A stretch of 64,000 nt of DNA from Synechococcus sp. CC9311. GTDB taxonomy: Bacteria > Cyanobacteriota > Cyanobacteriia > PCC-6307 > Cyanobiaceae. Of the stretch, positions 1-8,732 are shown one piece after another; the first letter of the stretch is position 1; each line of letters starts with the position of its first letter. The stretch covers positions 1,302,001 to 1,366,000 of the forward strand of contig NC_008319.1 of assembly GCF_000014585.1 (NCBI RefSeq). The letters are read 5' to 3'. A program made the translations under genes and the position numbers. The notes beneath the pieces were generated by a model that worked only from the letters and a program-made list of their open reading frames with translations, made no database searches and had not been told where the DNA came from.

Positions 1-714
1 TCTGGAACGGTACGACCAATCCAGGATTTGATCACACTTCAAGATGCGTGGGGCGTAGTCACATCAAGCCGCCAAATTGTGATCTTTTTTGGATTTTTAG
101 TCTTATTTACTCTCGGATTATTTTTACAGGATCCAATTCTGGAAAGTTTTGGTGCTGAGGTCTTTGGGATGCCTGTGTCTAAAACCACTTTGCTCAATGC
201 TTGGTGGGGATCAGGAACACTGGTGGGTTTGCTTCTAGCGGGCTGGTTCATCACACCACAACTTGGAAAGTTGGCAACTGCCCGTTTGGGTTGCTTGATG
301 GTGATGGGTTCTCTGTTCCTATTGGTAATCAGTGGTTGGCAGCAAGCATCAGGACTTCTCCCCGTCGTCATGGTGTTGTTTGGCTTAGCGGCAGGCGTAG
401 GCACCAACAGCGCACTGACCTTGATGCTTGATCTCACACTGCCAGCGATGGCAGGAACTTTTGTAGGAATTTGGGGATTAGCGCAAGCTCTCTCACGAGG
501 TATGGGCAAGGTCGTGGGTGGTGGGCTGCTTGATCTGGGTCGTCAGCTACTCCCAAACGCTGGTCCTATGGCTGGTTACGGCTTGGTTTTTTCGATCGAA
601 ATTCTTGTTATGGCAGGCGCTTTGATTGTTCTTAATCAGCTCAGCGTCGGTCAATTCAGAGAAACCACAACGCAACGACTTGAGACTGTGATGATGGCCG
701 AAATCGACGGTTGA
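1..714 (+). CDS. PucC-like MFS transporter, C-terminal part
   Basis: The reading frame is open to the left window edge, so only the last 237 codons are visible; the TTG at 28 is not the real start. The protein has about six hydrophobic segments with glycine-rich turns, and a GxWGLAQALSRG stretch near residue 160 typical of the PucC/bacteriochlorophyll-delivery branch of the major facilitator superfamily. Cyanobacterial members are thought to help deliver chlorophyll or assemble pigment-protein complexes in the thylakoid membrane. It ends one base before the stop of a convergent small gene. The family call rests on overall appearance; the substrate is unknown. Confidence 0.75.
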   Translation, partial: SGTVRPIQDLITLQDAWGVVTSSRQIVIFFGFLVLFTLGLFLQDPILESFGAEVFGMPVSKTTLLNAWWGSGTLVGLLLAGWFITPQLGKLATARLGCLMVMGSLFLLVISGWQQASGLLPVVMVLFGLAAGVGTNSALTLMLDLTLPAMAGTFVGIWGLAQALSRGMGKVVGGGLLDLGRQLLPNAGPMAGYGLVFSIEILVMAGALIVLNQLSVGQFRETTTQRLETVMMAEIDG

Positions 715-715
715 A

Positions 716-943
716 TCAAGCGGCAGGTTTACGGGTATAGCGGGTTAGAGATAAAAGAGCTTTTGTACGTAACCGTTGAGTTTGAGCAGCAAAGACGTAC
801 CGAATCACTTTTCCAGGACAAAGAGCGAGCCCCCGCACTTCATCGCCATGCACCTCTGCCGTGAGGATCTTGGTTTTTGGGCCCATTCGAGATGTCAACG
901 GACCTGAGACCTCAGTTCTGAGGGAATCGACAGATCGGAGCAT
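716..943 (-). CDS. small basic hypothetical protein
   Basis: A 75-residue ORF, taken from the ATG at 943 rather than the TTG at 952. It converges tail to tail with the PucC-like gene, with a one-base gap. It is rich in Arg and Lys, has no signal peptide or membrane segment, and has a middle part (TKILTAEVHGDEVRGLA) that reads like a beta-strand-rich domain. I do not recognise the family. The close packing against its neighbour and normal codon use favour a real gene. Confidence 0.5.
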   Translation of the reverse strand: MLRSVDSLRTEVSGPLTSRMGPKTKILTAEVHGDEVRGLALCPGKVIRYVFAAQTQRLRTKALLSLTRYTRKPAA

Positions 944-1016
944 GGCTCGCAAGCAACACTTACCTGATCTCTAGCCAGAGTGGCTAACTTAAACAAGCTT
1001 TACTGTTGAACCCCTA

Positions 1017-1301
1017 GTGGGCCGTCTTGTCATTACGCACAGCACCTACGTAAAAGGGCTGATCCCCTGGCTCAAGGTTTTGGCGAATGACCCACAGATC
1101 CAGACCATCACTCCAGGAGTGATTGCAAGGGTCAAGGGACGTTGCCCAGACTTGACGCTGAGGCCATCGGTCCCAATCCGAGGTGGGTTCAAGTTGATGG
1201 CACGCCGTGGCAGGAGTGCACAGGAGGTTTTTGTTATCACATCTTTAGAAAAATCAGACTTAATGGAACGATTGGCCAGCTCCAAATCTTCAATTTTATA
1301 A
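1017..1301 (+). CDS. DUF2103 family protein
   Basis: The gene starts at GTG and encodes 94 residues (MGRLVITHSTYVKGL...). The pattern of an N-terminal HST, then TPGVIARVKG, then a basic GGFKLMARRG and QEVFVIT matches DUF2103, a small family in cyanobacteria and archaea that databases describe as possibly metal-binding. The role is unknown. It stands alone, about 90 bases before the next small gene. The family assignment is fairly firm. Confidence 0.78.
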   Translation: MGRLVITHSTYVKGLIPWLKVLANDPQIQTITPGVIARVKGRCPDLTLRPSVPIRGGFKLMARRGRSAQEVFVITSLEKSDLMERLASSKSSIL

Positions 1302-1393
1302 ACGCTAAAAGCAATAACACTTCGATATGAAACGCTAAACTTTGACAAGTGGAACATTAGTGCCTAGAAGCTACACTGCTATAATCAATAAAA

Positions 1394-1582
1394 ATGAAAC
1401 AACGGAAAGCAGGTCAAATTGTTTTAGCCATTGTCGCCCTCTTTACTCTTTTCGGGATTTCGAATAATGTTAGCATTCCCGCCAAAGATCGTGAAGACAG
1501 AAAAGAACATATTATAGCATTAGTAATGATTGGAGGAGTCGCAACTGCGGCATTGGTAAAATCAATGATAGAAGATAAATAG
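1394..1582 (+). CDS. small membrane protein, hypothetical
   Basis: A 62-residue protein with a basic N-terminus (MKQRKAG), a hydrophobic segment at about residues 8-23, a charged middle (PAKDREDRKEH), and a second hydrophobic segment at about 41-55. This suggests a hairpin-like protein with two membrane spans. There is no recognisable family. The region is more A+T-rich than its neighbours. Confidence 0.5.
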   Translation: MKQRKAGQIVLAIVALFTLFGISNNVSIPAKDREDRKEHIIALVMIGGVATAALVKSMIEDK

Positions 1583-1687
1583 ACATTTTCGCCAAAATAG
1601 ATATTTCAACTTCTTTGCGCTCTAGGCTTTTATGGCACTTTTGTTATTGGGTTCGCCGGGTTTACTTTGCTACGCAGCACAGAGCTC

Positions 1688-1713
1688 TTTTAAGACGCAG
1701 TAGAGTCTTAAAA
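1688..1713 (+). promoter_or_regulatory. inverted repeat overlapping a start codon
   Basis: TTTTAAGAC and GTCTTAAAA are perfect 9-base arms around an 8-base loop. The last base of the right arm is the A of the lipoprotein gene's ATG. The same arms, again running directly into ATG, recur at 49702-49737 with an 18-base spacer. In RNA this hairpin would cover the translation start; in DNA it could be an operator. No regulator is identified. Confidence 0.4.
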
Positions 1714-1925
1714 TGAAAAAATTACGGCTGCCCTTAACTCTTCCTGTTTTGGTACTGATGATCTCCTGTTCTTCGGAGGATGAGGAACAGAGAATTAGGA
1801 GCACCTGTGCTCTTAGAAATGCCGGACAATTAACAGCTACGGAAGCAATAGAGAAGTTGGATAAACAAAATTTACCGGAACAAGGTTTTGAAATCGACGA
1901 GTTCTGCGAATCCTATATAAACTAA
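1713..1925 (+). CDS. small putative lipoprotein
   Basis: A 70-residue protein starting MKKLRLPLTLP with a hydrophobic core and a lipobox-like LMISC at residues 15-19, so Cys19 is the predicted lipidated residue. The mature part (about 50 residues) is acidic and contains two more cysteines (STCALRN and DEFCES) that could pair. No family is recognised. A perfect inverted repeat overlaps its start codon, which may matter for its expression. Confidence 0.55.
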   Translation: MKKLRLPLTLPVLVLMISCSSEDEEQRIRSTCALRNAGQLTATEAIEKLDKQNLPEQGFEIDEFCESYIN

Positions 1926-2065
1926 ATAACGAAAAAGCCATTGCTGATAATCTCTTCAATATCGTTCCACTCACAATATTGTAATTGCAAAGATACTCAT
2001 AACGTTCAGTTTGCTATGACCTCTATTTCACTCGCCCTATCCCGCTTTTCCGCTTTGTAGGTATA

Positions 2066-2252
2066 AACGTGGGTGGATTAGCTGATTTGGCGCCAGCTGA
2101 GCCCCGTTGAACCCATTGGGTTGAACCACCATGCCGTGCGCCAATCTGTGGTCGACCTGGAGTTACCAGAAGGGGCGAAAGATTTCGAGAGGATTCGTTT
2201 CCGGTTACGAGACCGGTTTACGGCACCAGCACGACAGTCACCCCATGTCGAA
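2066..2252 (-). ncRNA. ssrS: 6S RNA
   Basis: On the minus strand, just downstream of purK, the 3' half contains GGTTCAACCC-AATG-GGTTCAAC, the same kind of self-complementary element as the TTGAACCAAGGGTTCAA part of E. coli 6S RNA. GGGTG near 2245 can pair with CACCC near 2070, and GGTGCC with GGCGCC further in, giving the long closing stems expected for an RNA of about 185 nt. Cyanobacterial 6S RNA is known to lie next to purK and can be cotranscribed with it. 6S RNA binds RNA polymerase holoenzyme. The ends are approximate. Confidence 0.68.
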
Positions 2253-2304
2253 AGAGAGTCAGATCAGAGCACTAGAGAAAGGCTGTCACCAACACAGCAG
2301 TTCT

Positions 2305-3474
2305 CTACCAATTTAGGGGAAGAGGCCAGATTTCACGAATGCTTTGCAGCATTTGCTGTCCAATCTCGGCCCGTTCAGCAGCGCTATGGCCCTTGAGCAG
2401 GGTGGTGACATGCCCCAATTTGCGTCCCGGGATTTCATCTTTTCCGTACCAATGCAAATGCAACTCCTTCATCGAGCGGAGTTTGGCAAGACGTTCTTCA
2501 AGCGGTTCTGCATGGTCTTGACTTAGACCAAGCAGATTGACCATCAAGGAGCCATCTGCAATCAGATCTGGATTGGGTACATCCAGACCTGCCGCAATAC
2601 AGAGTTGTTGATCAAATTGACTACTTGAACAAGCCTCAATTGAAAAATGCCCTGAATTATGTGTTCTAGGCGCTACTTCATTGACAAATAAACCTGACGA
2701 TCCATAGAAAAACTCCAAAGTCATCACCCCCACATAACTAAGCTTTGTAAGAAGTGAAGCTGCAATGTTGTAAGCCGTTGCCTCGACGAGTTGACTCACT
2801 GCTGCCGGCGCAATCACCCAGTCACAAACTTGGTTTTTCTGATGCGTTTCAGCTAAGGGAAGGCTTCGGATTCGCCCTTTTGAATCTCGGCTGACAACGA
2901 GAGCAAGTTCCTGCTCGTAGGAAACCCAGGCTTCGATTAACCACTCATTGGCATCGACGTTGCGAAGCAACTGAGCCAAGCCGTTCAGATCTTTTACAAC
3001 TCGTGTGCCTTTGCCGTCATAACCGCCATAGGCAGCCTTCGCCATGACAGGAAAAGTCCATCCGCTCGGTAAGGATGGCGATCCAGGATTGAGCTCAGCT
3101 AATGAAATCCATTCTGGACTTGGGATTAACAGATCGTCGAGAAGCCGTCGCTGGGACAACTTATTAACGAGAGGAACCAAGCTGGCTAGTGATGGAGTGA
3201 ATTGCACTCCCTGTCGCTCAAGAGGCATCAATGCATCAACAGCAACCCATTCATTTTCGAAGGTAATGCCGGCGCAGTACGTTGAAAGCTCCCTCGTTGC
3301 ACGGGCATCTGTGGATCCAGCGATCACTAGATCCTTCGCCAGGGAGGCAGCAGGGTCTTCAGCTTTTGACGCTTGAACCGCAAGCGTCAAACCTCGTGTT
3401 TGCGCTGCTTCACCGAGCATCAGGGCAAGTTGCCCGCCACCGATTACACCAATTGTGTTGTCAACGCTGGGCAT
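2305..3474 (-). CDS. purK: N5-carboxyaminoimidazole ribonucleotide synthase (PurK)
   Basis: ATP-grasp enzyme of purine synthesis that uses ATP and bicarbonate to carboxylate aminoimidazole ribonucleotide, supplying PurE. It has 389 residues, normal for the family. Visible signatures are the N-terminal VIGGGQLALML (10-20), the glycine loop AYGGYDGKG (148-156) and the diagnostic NEVAPRTHNSGH (265-276). The ATG start at 3474 gives the expected N-terminus. The 6S RNA gene lies about 50 bases downstream on the same strand, so a shared transcript is plausible. Confidence 0.95.
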   Translation of the reverse strand: MPSVDNTIGVIGGGQLALMLGEAAQTRGLTLAVQASKAEDPAASLAKDLVIAGSTDARATRELSTYCAGITFENEWVAVDALMPLERQGVQFTPSLASLVPLVNKLSQRRLLDDLLIPSPEWISLAELNPGSPSLPSGWTFPVMAKAAYGGYDGKGTRVVKDLNGLAQLLRNVDANEWLIEAWVSYEQELALVVSRDSKGRIRSLPLAETHQKNQVCDWVIAPAAVSQLVEATAYNIAASLLTKLSYVGVMTLEFFYGSSGLFVNEVAPRTHNSGHFSIEACSSSQFDQQLCIAAGLDVPNPDLIADGSLMVNLLGLSQDHAEPLEERLAKLRSMKELHLHWYGKDEIPGRKLGHVTTLLKGHSAAERAEIGQQMLQSIREIWPLPLNW

Positions 3475-3534
3475 CCGTTACAGATTGGTGTGAGGGAAGC
3501 TTGCCATTCTCTCCTAGTAGCAATGCTGGCAGAC

Positions 3535-4431
3535 CTAAATCAGGCTTCGTTCTCCTCCGAACGCAAGTCGAATGGCTGTCAGCAACAAAACCAGTAGGAA
3601 TAACGCGAGGCCAACCGTGCAGGCATAACTGATCTCTAGTTCTGCAAACGCCTGGTCATAGACGTAATAAACGAGGGTGCGTGTGGAGTCTGCAGGACCT
3701 CCCTGTGTCATCAGAAAGACCTCCTCAAACACCTTGGTTGCAGCAATCGCCGAGATCACTGCCACAAGGGTCACGTACGGACGGAGCAACGGCAACGTGA
3801 TGTCGACATGCTTCCGCCAACCTTCACTTCCATCCAGCTCAGCGGCTTCATAAAGCTCTTTCGGGATTCCTTGCAGACCTCCCAGAAAGATCACCATGTA
3901 ATACCCCAAACCTTTCCAAAGGGTGACGAGCATCACTGAGGGAAGTGCCAAAAATGGATTGGTTAAAAAATCAATGGGGATAAACCCCTGACCAAACAAA
4001 GCACCAAGCCAACCGTTAATTAATCCGTTTTCGGCATAGAGCCATCGAAAGGCGATGGCAGCAACAACAATCGATACCAACACTGGCGTGTAGAAAGCAG
4101 CGCGCAGGAAATGCACTCCTGGAAGGATTCGATTGACAAGAACCGCCAGGGTTAGGGCGCCGATCACAATGGGTGGAACAACGCCGAATAAGTAAATCAG
4201 AGTGGTACCAAGCACCTGATAAAACATTGGATCACCGAGTAGTCGCTGAAAATTGGCGAAGCCGATGAATTTAAGGGGTTCGGTAACGTCTAGGCCTGTT
4301 TGCGTGAAACTAATCACCAGAGCCATGAATGCCGGAACTAAAACGGAAAGGCTCAGAAGAATCAGAGCAGGAGCTAAAAATCCCCAAGCAATGAGCGTGG
4401 ACCGCTGTTTGGACATCGAAGGCAGAGCCAT
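3535..4431 (-). CDS. sugar ABC transporter permease, MalF/UgpA type
   Basis: An inner-membrane permease of about 298 residues with six hydrophobic spans. The cytoplasmic EAA loop ([21 protein letters not shown]) near residues 196-216 docks to the ATPase. [17 protein letters not shown] near the C-terminus is typical of the MalF/UgpA/GgtC group, which imports sugars, glycerol phosphate or glucosylglycerol. The partner permease, ATPase and binding protein are not adjacent, so the substrate cannot be set from context. The ATG at 4431 follows a GTG at 4434; either could be used. Confidence 0.87.
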   Translation of the reverse strand: MALPSMSKQRSTLIAWGFLAPALILLSLSVLVPAFMALVISFTQTGLDVTEPLKFIGFANFQRLLGDPMFYQVLGTTLIYLFGVVPPIVIGALTLAVLVNRILPGVHFLRAAFYTPVLVSIVVAAIAFRWLYAENGLINGWLGALFGQGFIPIDFLTNPFLALPSVMLVTLWKGLGYYMVIFLGGLQGIPKELYEAAELDGSEGWRKHVDITLPLLRPYVTLVAVISAIAATKVFEEVFLMTQGGPADSTRTLVYYVYDQAFAELEISYACTVGLALFLLVLLLTAIRLAFGGERSLI

Positions 4432-4481
4432 CACCAGCGCCAGATGGTTTGAAGGAGAATAGATCCGTCACAGCGGGCGGC

Positions 4482-5615
4482 ATGATCCAATCCCAACCGA
4501 GTACAACAGCATCGGCAGAGTTAAGACGTCTCAGCGTTGCACTCGAACGCAATCCCTATGACGTTGTGATCACAGCGGGCGGGATCGACCATCTCGGCAC
4601 TGAATTGCTTCGACTCGGGATTCGCGAACACACAAAAATTCTGGTGGTTAGCAATGCAGATGTTGCTACGCACTACGGAAGCCGTTGTCTTAACAGCCTC
4701 GAACAGGCGGGATTTCAATCCACTTTGCTCACGATCCCCGCGGGTGAAGAGCAGAAAACATTGAACACCTTCAGCACGATCCTTGATGCAGCAAAAGAGA
4801 AAGGGTTAGAGCGCCAGTCACTCATGCTCGCTTTAGGTGGTGGGATTGTGGGTGACATGACGGGTTTTGCCGCGGCTTGCTGGTTGCGTGGAATCGGCGT
4901 CGTTCAGGTCCCTACAACGTTGTTGGCCATGGTGGATGCCGCGATTGGCGGAAAAACTGGTGTCAACCATCCAAGCGGTAAAAATCTGATCGGCGCCTTC
5001 CACCAGCCCCGGCTGGTCATGATTGATCCAGATACACTTCAAACCCTTCCCGCGCGGGAATTTAGGGCTGGTCTTGCTGAGGTCATCAAATACGGCGTCA
5101 TCGGAGATTCAGATCTGTTCGAATTGCTCGAACGATCCGTCAGCTTTGACAGCCCTCTTTCGATTTCAAAAGAGTTGCTGGCAACGATGCTCGAACGTTC
5201 TGCCCAAGCCAAGGCAGATGTTGTAGCTGCTGATGAAAAAGAAGGTGGTCAAAGGGCCATCCTCAATTACGGCCATACGTTTGGTCATGTGGTCGAAACA
5301 CTGACCGGATACGGCACCTGGCTCCATGGTGAAGCTGTGGCAATTGGGATGGTGGCAGTGGCTGCACTTGCCGTGCAGCGCGGTGTGATGGCCCAATCCG
5401 ATGCGGAACGACAAACACGTTTGATCAAAAGCGCTGGATTGCCTAGCCAATGGCCTGATCTCAATCCAGATTTGGTCTTAAAGACACTTCAGGGCGACAA
5501 AAAAGTCCGTAATGGTCGTCTTCGCTTTGTGTTGCCGTCAAGCATCGGTGTTGTGTCGATCGTGGACGACGTAACCCATGAGGAAATCAGAGCATGCTTG
5601 GCGTCAATGCGTTGA
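4482..5615 (+). CDS. aroB: 3-dehydroquinate synthase (AroB)
   Basis: The second enzyme of the shikimate pathway, turning DAHP into 3-dehydroquinate with NAD and a metal. The signatures are [13 protein letters not shown], the substrate-binding stretch [17 protein letters not shown], and the metal-ligand regions [15 protein letters not shown] and [10 protein letters not shown]. The ATG at 4482 leaves a short leader before the conserved [10 protein letters not shown]; an upstream TTG at 4449 keeps the frame open but is less likely. It is divergent from the ABC permease. Its 3' end overlaps the convergent methyltransferase by 29 bases. Confidence 0.94.
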   Translation: MIQSQPSTTASAELRRLSVALERNPYDVVITAGGIDHLGTELLRLGIREHTKILVVSNADVATHYGSRCLNSLEQAGFQSTLLTIPAGEEQKTLNTFSTILDAAKEKGLERQSLMLALGGGIVGDMTGFAAACWLRGIGVVQVPTTLLAMVDAAIGGKTGVNHPSGKNLIGAFHQPRLVMIDPDTLQTLPAREFRAGLAEVIKYGVIGDSDLFELLERSVSFDSPLSISKELLATMLERSAQAKADVVAADEKEGGQRAILNYGHTFGHVVETLTGYGTWLHGEAVAIGMVAVAALAVQRGVMAQSDAERQTRLIKSAGLPSQWPDLNPDLVLKTLQGDKKVRNGRLRFVLPSSIGVVSIVDDVTHEEIRACLASMR

Positions 5616-6849
5616 TGCCAGTCGGTTCTTGAAGGAATTGACTCCGTTCCCCGGTTCCGTTTCTGGGTACCAAAGGGTTGAATCGGAGGAACGACAGCCA
5701 TCGGAACTCACCAAGGCAGGCAGGATCCACGAGACGTAGGAGTGCTTCACGACGTTGCAACACCTCAGCGAGTTGGCTGCCAGGAAGCTGTTGAAGACTG
5801 CTGAAGCGTTCAGCAAGGCCTAAGGCGAGTAGAGCCTCACCCTGGCGACACTGCCCTTCCAGGGACCAACCATTGGTTGTGGCTTGATGGACCATGGTCT
5901 CAAGACACAGATGGGCCGTGAGGTCTTGCTGTCCTGCATCCACCAAGACACTGCTACTGGCCCGTTGGTTTCGATAGGCCATGAGCGTCCCCTCTCTGCG
6001 TCGAGCGGAGTAATAGCGATGAGCCTCAAGGACGTAGTCGACAACAAGAAGATGACCGGCGATTAAAGCCTCAGACGCTTCAGCGAACCAACTGGCGCAT
6101 GCGTCATGCCATTCCGTTGTCCAACCATCCTCCGCATCCGGTGGAGGCAAGGCAATCTGCGTTGCTGAGAGCGTTGCATTCATCCGCTCTTGAAGCGATT
6201 GCGGGATGGGTTCCGTTCCCCAGTGCAGATCTCCACCACCAACATGTTCTTGCTGGAATTGAACGGTCTGACGACGAAGTTGTCCATCGATCAATTCAAG
6301 GCGTTCCACCGGAAAGGCATCGAGGAGCTCATGAGCAATCAAGACACCAATCACCGGTTTTGCCTTGAGATCTGACAAGGAAGTCCAGCGTTGCGGAAAG
6401 AGTGGTTGAGCCTGTTGAGAAACCTGGTGCTGCTTCAGACGATTGCGTTGACGCTGTTCCATCCCAGGATTCGTTTCAACCAAAACCAGCTCAAGGCGAT
6501 GCATCAGGTCAGGAAGATGCTCGGCCAAATGATCGATGAGATCACAACTCAACTCCCCTTCTCCAGGACCAACTTCAACGATGGAGAGGGTTTCTGTTGG
6601 GTAGTTCAGAGCGAGAGTTCGCACCCACTGGACCAGTTGACAACCCAACAAGGCTGAAAAATCAGGTCCGAGAGTTGCAGACGTCACAAAATCACCACCC
6701 TTACCAATCTTCAGCTGGCCACTGCCATAGGCCCCGTGCTCGGGGTCATGTAGGGCCCAGGCCATGAACTGGGAGAAGGGAACGGAACCTCCTGATTGAT
6801 CAAAACGCTGTTGAAGCCATAAAGGGCAGGGCGCAGCAGGGCCTGTCAT
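5587..6849 (-). CDS. MidA/NDUFAF7-type SAM-dependent methyltransferase
   Basis: A protein of about 420 residues with the COG1565 signature. EVGPGEGEL is the SAM-binding loop, [15 protein letters not shown] follows motif II, and [26 protein letters not shown] lies in the C-terminal half. In eukaryotes the relative NDUFAF7 methylates an arginine of respiratory complex I; a role towards cyanobacterial NDH-1 is inference only. The ATG at 6849 is preferred because the longer frame to 6891 would overlap the divergent TPM gene. It converges with aroB. Confidence 0.85.
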   Translation of the reverse strand: MTGPAAPCPLWLQQRFDQSGGSVPFSQFMAWALHDPEHGAYGSGQLKIGKGGDFVTSATLGPDFSALLGCQLVQWVRTLALNYPTETLSIVEVGPGEGELSCDLIDHLAEHLPDLMHRLELVLVETNPGMEQRQRNRLKQHQVSQQAQPLFPQRWTSLSDLKAKPVIGVLIAHELLDAFPVERLELIDGQLRRQTVQFQQEHVGGGDLHWGTEPIPQSLQERMNATLSATQIALPPPDAEDGWTTEWHDACASWFAEASEALIAGHLLVVDYVLEAHRYYSARRREGTLMAYRNQRASSSVLVDAGQQDLTAHLCLETMVHQATTNGWSLEGQCRQGEALLALGLAERFSSLQQLPGSQLAEVLQRREALLRLVDPACLGEFRWLSFLRFNPLVPRNGTGERSQFLQEPTGINALTPSML

Positions 6850-6879
6850 TGAGGAGAATGCCTGTAATGCAACAGAGCT

Positions 6880-7689
6880 ATGGGAACACAACCGCGCTTC
6901 ACACGATTCTTGTTCCCGCTGTTCAGCTTATTTCTGTTGCTCCTAGTCGCAAGTCCTGTGCAGGCGATCGACAACCCAGAGCTGCTACCAGACCATCCAA
7001 CGCCAGTGATCGATCTGGCTCGAGCCTTCAGTGACAATCAACTCAAGGAGCTGGAAACATCGCTGGATGCTTTTGAAGAACGCAGCGGATGGAAACTGAG
7101 AGTTCTCACCCAATATGAAAAGACTCCTGGACTCGCCATCAAAGAGTTTTGGGGTCTCGATGAACGAAGTTTGTTAATTGTCGGAGATCCTCGCGGCGGC
7201 AACCTGCTCAATTTCAACGTGGGGGATGCCTTTTTTGCCTTAATGCCACGCACCTGGTGGGTGGAGCTCCAAACCCGTTATGGGAATCAGTATTACGTCC
7301 GCGACAATGGCGAGGACGGTTCAATCCTGGCAACGGTTGGGGCAGTAGAGCTCTGTCTTGACCGGGGAGGTTGTCAATTCGTTCCGGGTTTACCACAGGA
7401 GCAATGGCTTTTAACTTTGGCTACATCTGTGCTGGGTGGATTAATCGCGGGATTTGCCGCCTATCCACGTAAACAAGGTGAACGCATCGCCTGGGCTTGG
7501 GTTCTTTTGCTGTCTCCCCTATGGGTGATGTTGTTTGGAGTGTTTGGGATCGCACCTGTGGTCACCCGTACCAGCGATCTTTTGCCGCTGATTCGGAACG
7601 GCATGGGATTCATTGGAGGAATGGTGGGCGCTTATCTGATCGCACAAGCAACAGTGGGAAGAAATTTGGCAGAAGAGTCAGAGAACTAA
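6880..7689 (+). CDS. TPM-domain protein, exported and membrane-anchored
   Basis: A 269-residue protein. The N-terminus MGTQPRFTRFLFPLFSLF to VQA is a signal peptide. A TPM domain (residues about 35-165) follows, with the typical opening PVIDLARAFSDNQLKELETSLDAFEERSGWKLRVLT. Two or three C-terminal hydrophobic spans are at about 178-255. TPM proteins include the plant thylakoid-lumen protein TLP18.3/Psb32, linked to photosystem II repair, so a lumenal photosystem role is possible here. The start lies in the short gap opposite the MidA-type gene. Confidence 0.83.
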   Translation: MGTQPRFTRFLFPLFSLFLLLLVASPVQAIDNPELLPDHPTPVIDLARAFSDNQLKELETSLDAFEERSGWKLRVLTQYEKTPGLAIKEFWGLDERSLLIVGDPRGGNLLNFNVGDAFFALMPRTWWVELQTRYGNQYYVRDNGEDGSILATVGAVELCLDRGGCQFVPGLPQEQWLLTLATSVLGGLIAGFAAYPRKQGERIAWAWVLLLSPLWVMLFGVFGIAPVVTRTSDLLPLIRNGMGFIGGMVGAYLIAQATVGRNLAEESEN

Positions 7690-7716
7690 TTCGGATCCTT
7701 TCGGCCAGGTTTCTGC

Positions 7717-8460
7717 TCAGGGCATCCCACAAAGAATCTTTGGACCGGTGCAAACGGGTGCCTTAATTCCTTGGCTACCCGACTCTTCACTGAGTGCTTC
7801 CTGACGTTGATCTCTGATCTGACGTAGCTGGCTCAAATTGACCTTGTAAAACGACTGAAGATTGGCAAAACGTTTAACTGGTTGGCCGTAGTAGCTCCGG
7901 CCTCGAAGGGTGGGGAATGAAGCCCACTCTGGTGCAAGCTTCGCCGCAAGCTGAGGTGTCATGACACCCACGTCGGTGAGCCTCAAGGCTTTACGCCTTT
8001 GGACTAAAAACAGGGCGCCTTGATCTTGAACTTCTGGCCCAAAACCCCTAACCCCCAAACTGCGCTTGACCAGATCCCATGTGAAAGGCATGAACTGATA
8101 AGCACCAGCAGCAGCACTCGCATAACGAGAGGAATAAATCACGCGATCGGGGTGACGATCCATCGAGCGCATCAAACTTCCGCCAAACATCACGCGGTAG
8201 CCCACATCGTGACCGTTTTTCCAAGTTCCCTCGGCGAAGCGAATCGTATTCAGAAGCGCACGACGTTCAGGAGTGATGATGTAAGGGAGAGCACTCGTTT
8301 GAGACTGTTCTGGAGATGTGATCAGACCAGAGCGGGAAACTTGAAGCGTTGGAAGCGCAGCAACGGAGGCTTGAACTGCCTCAAACGAAATAAAAACAGG
8401 AGCACAACTTGCGAGAGCCGCTGGAAGGAAACGACAGACAGTTTTCGCAAGAAAAGACAT
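7717..8460 (-). CDS. exported lysozyme-like muramidase (GH104 type)
   Basis: A 247-residue protein with an N-terminal signal-like segment (MSFLAKTVCRFLPAALASCAPVF). Residues 65-195 resemble phage-lambda-type muramidases (COG4678): LLNTIRFAEGTW contains the expected catalytic Glu, followed by SAAAGAYQFMPFTWD and RKALRLTDVGVMTPQLAAKLAPEWASFP. These enzymes cut peptidoglycan glycan strands. No phage genes or holin lie nearby, so a host role in wall remodelling is more likely than a lysis module. The C-terminal 50 residues are not conserved as far as I can tell. Confidence 0.8.
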   Translation of the reverse strand: MSFLAKTVCRFLPAALASCAPVFISFEAVQASVAALPTLQVSRSGLITSPEQSQTSALPYIITPERRALLNTIRFAEGTWKNGHDVGYRVMFGGSLMRSMDRHPDRVIYSSRYASAAAGAYQFMPFTWDLVKRSLGVRGFGPEVQDQGALFLVQRRKALRLTDVGVMTPQLAAKLAPEWASFPTLRGRSYYGQPVKRFANLQSFYKVNLSQLRQIRDQRQEALSEESGSQGIKAPVCTGPKILCGMP

Positions 8461-8485
8461 ACGTGAAAGAGAGAAAAAATTGACC

Positions 8486-8635
8486 GGAGGAGGTGATCAA
8501 CAAGCCGCTCAGTAGACGGCGATCGAAATATCAGACAAGAACGAAATTGAACGTATCGAGCTCAATGGGTGGAACTTTAACGAACAGGCTCACGAAGCCC
8601 AAGAGCTGATGTGCCAGATGAGTAATTGTCTCTAA
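8486..8635 (+). other. extended Shine-Dalgarno-like sequence plus start-less short ORF
   Basis: The gap between the muramidase and the glycosyltransferase (8461-8732) holds GGAGGAGGTGATC at 8486-8498, almost a full complement of the 16S rRNA 3' end. Downstream, 8516-8635 is an open frame of 39 codons that reads protein-like (NEIERIELNGWNFNEQAHEA) but has no ATG, GTG or TTG start before its core. It may be a decayed small gene. On the other strand the same bases form the 5' leader of the muramidase gene. Confidence 0.25.
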
Positions 8636-8732
8636 AGCCTGATAAGACTCAGGTGGGACGCAAAGTGCGTCAAAGCCAGAGCAGGGGTGGCGTCTCGGCT
8701 GAGATTAAAAAAATTAATTGAAGCAATCAGCC

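Noticed and set aside
2121-2396. Plus-strand ORF over the 6S RNA and purK 3' end
   Set aside because: It is antisense to a better-supported structured RNA and to purK, and has no protein-like pattern.
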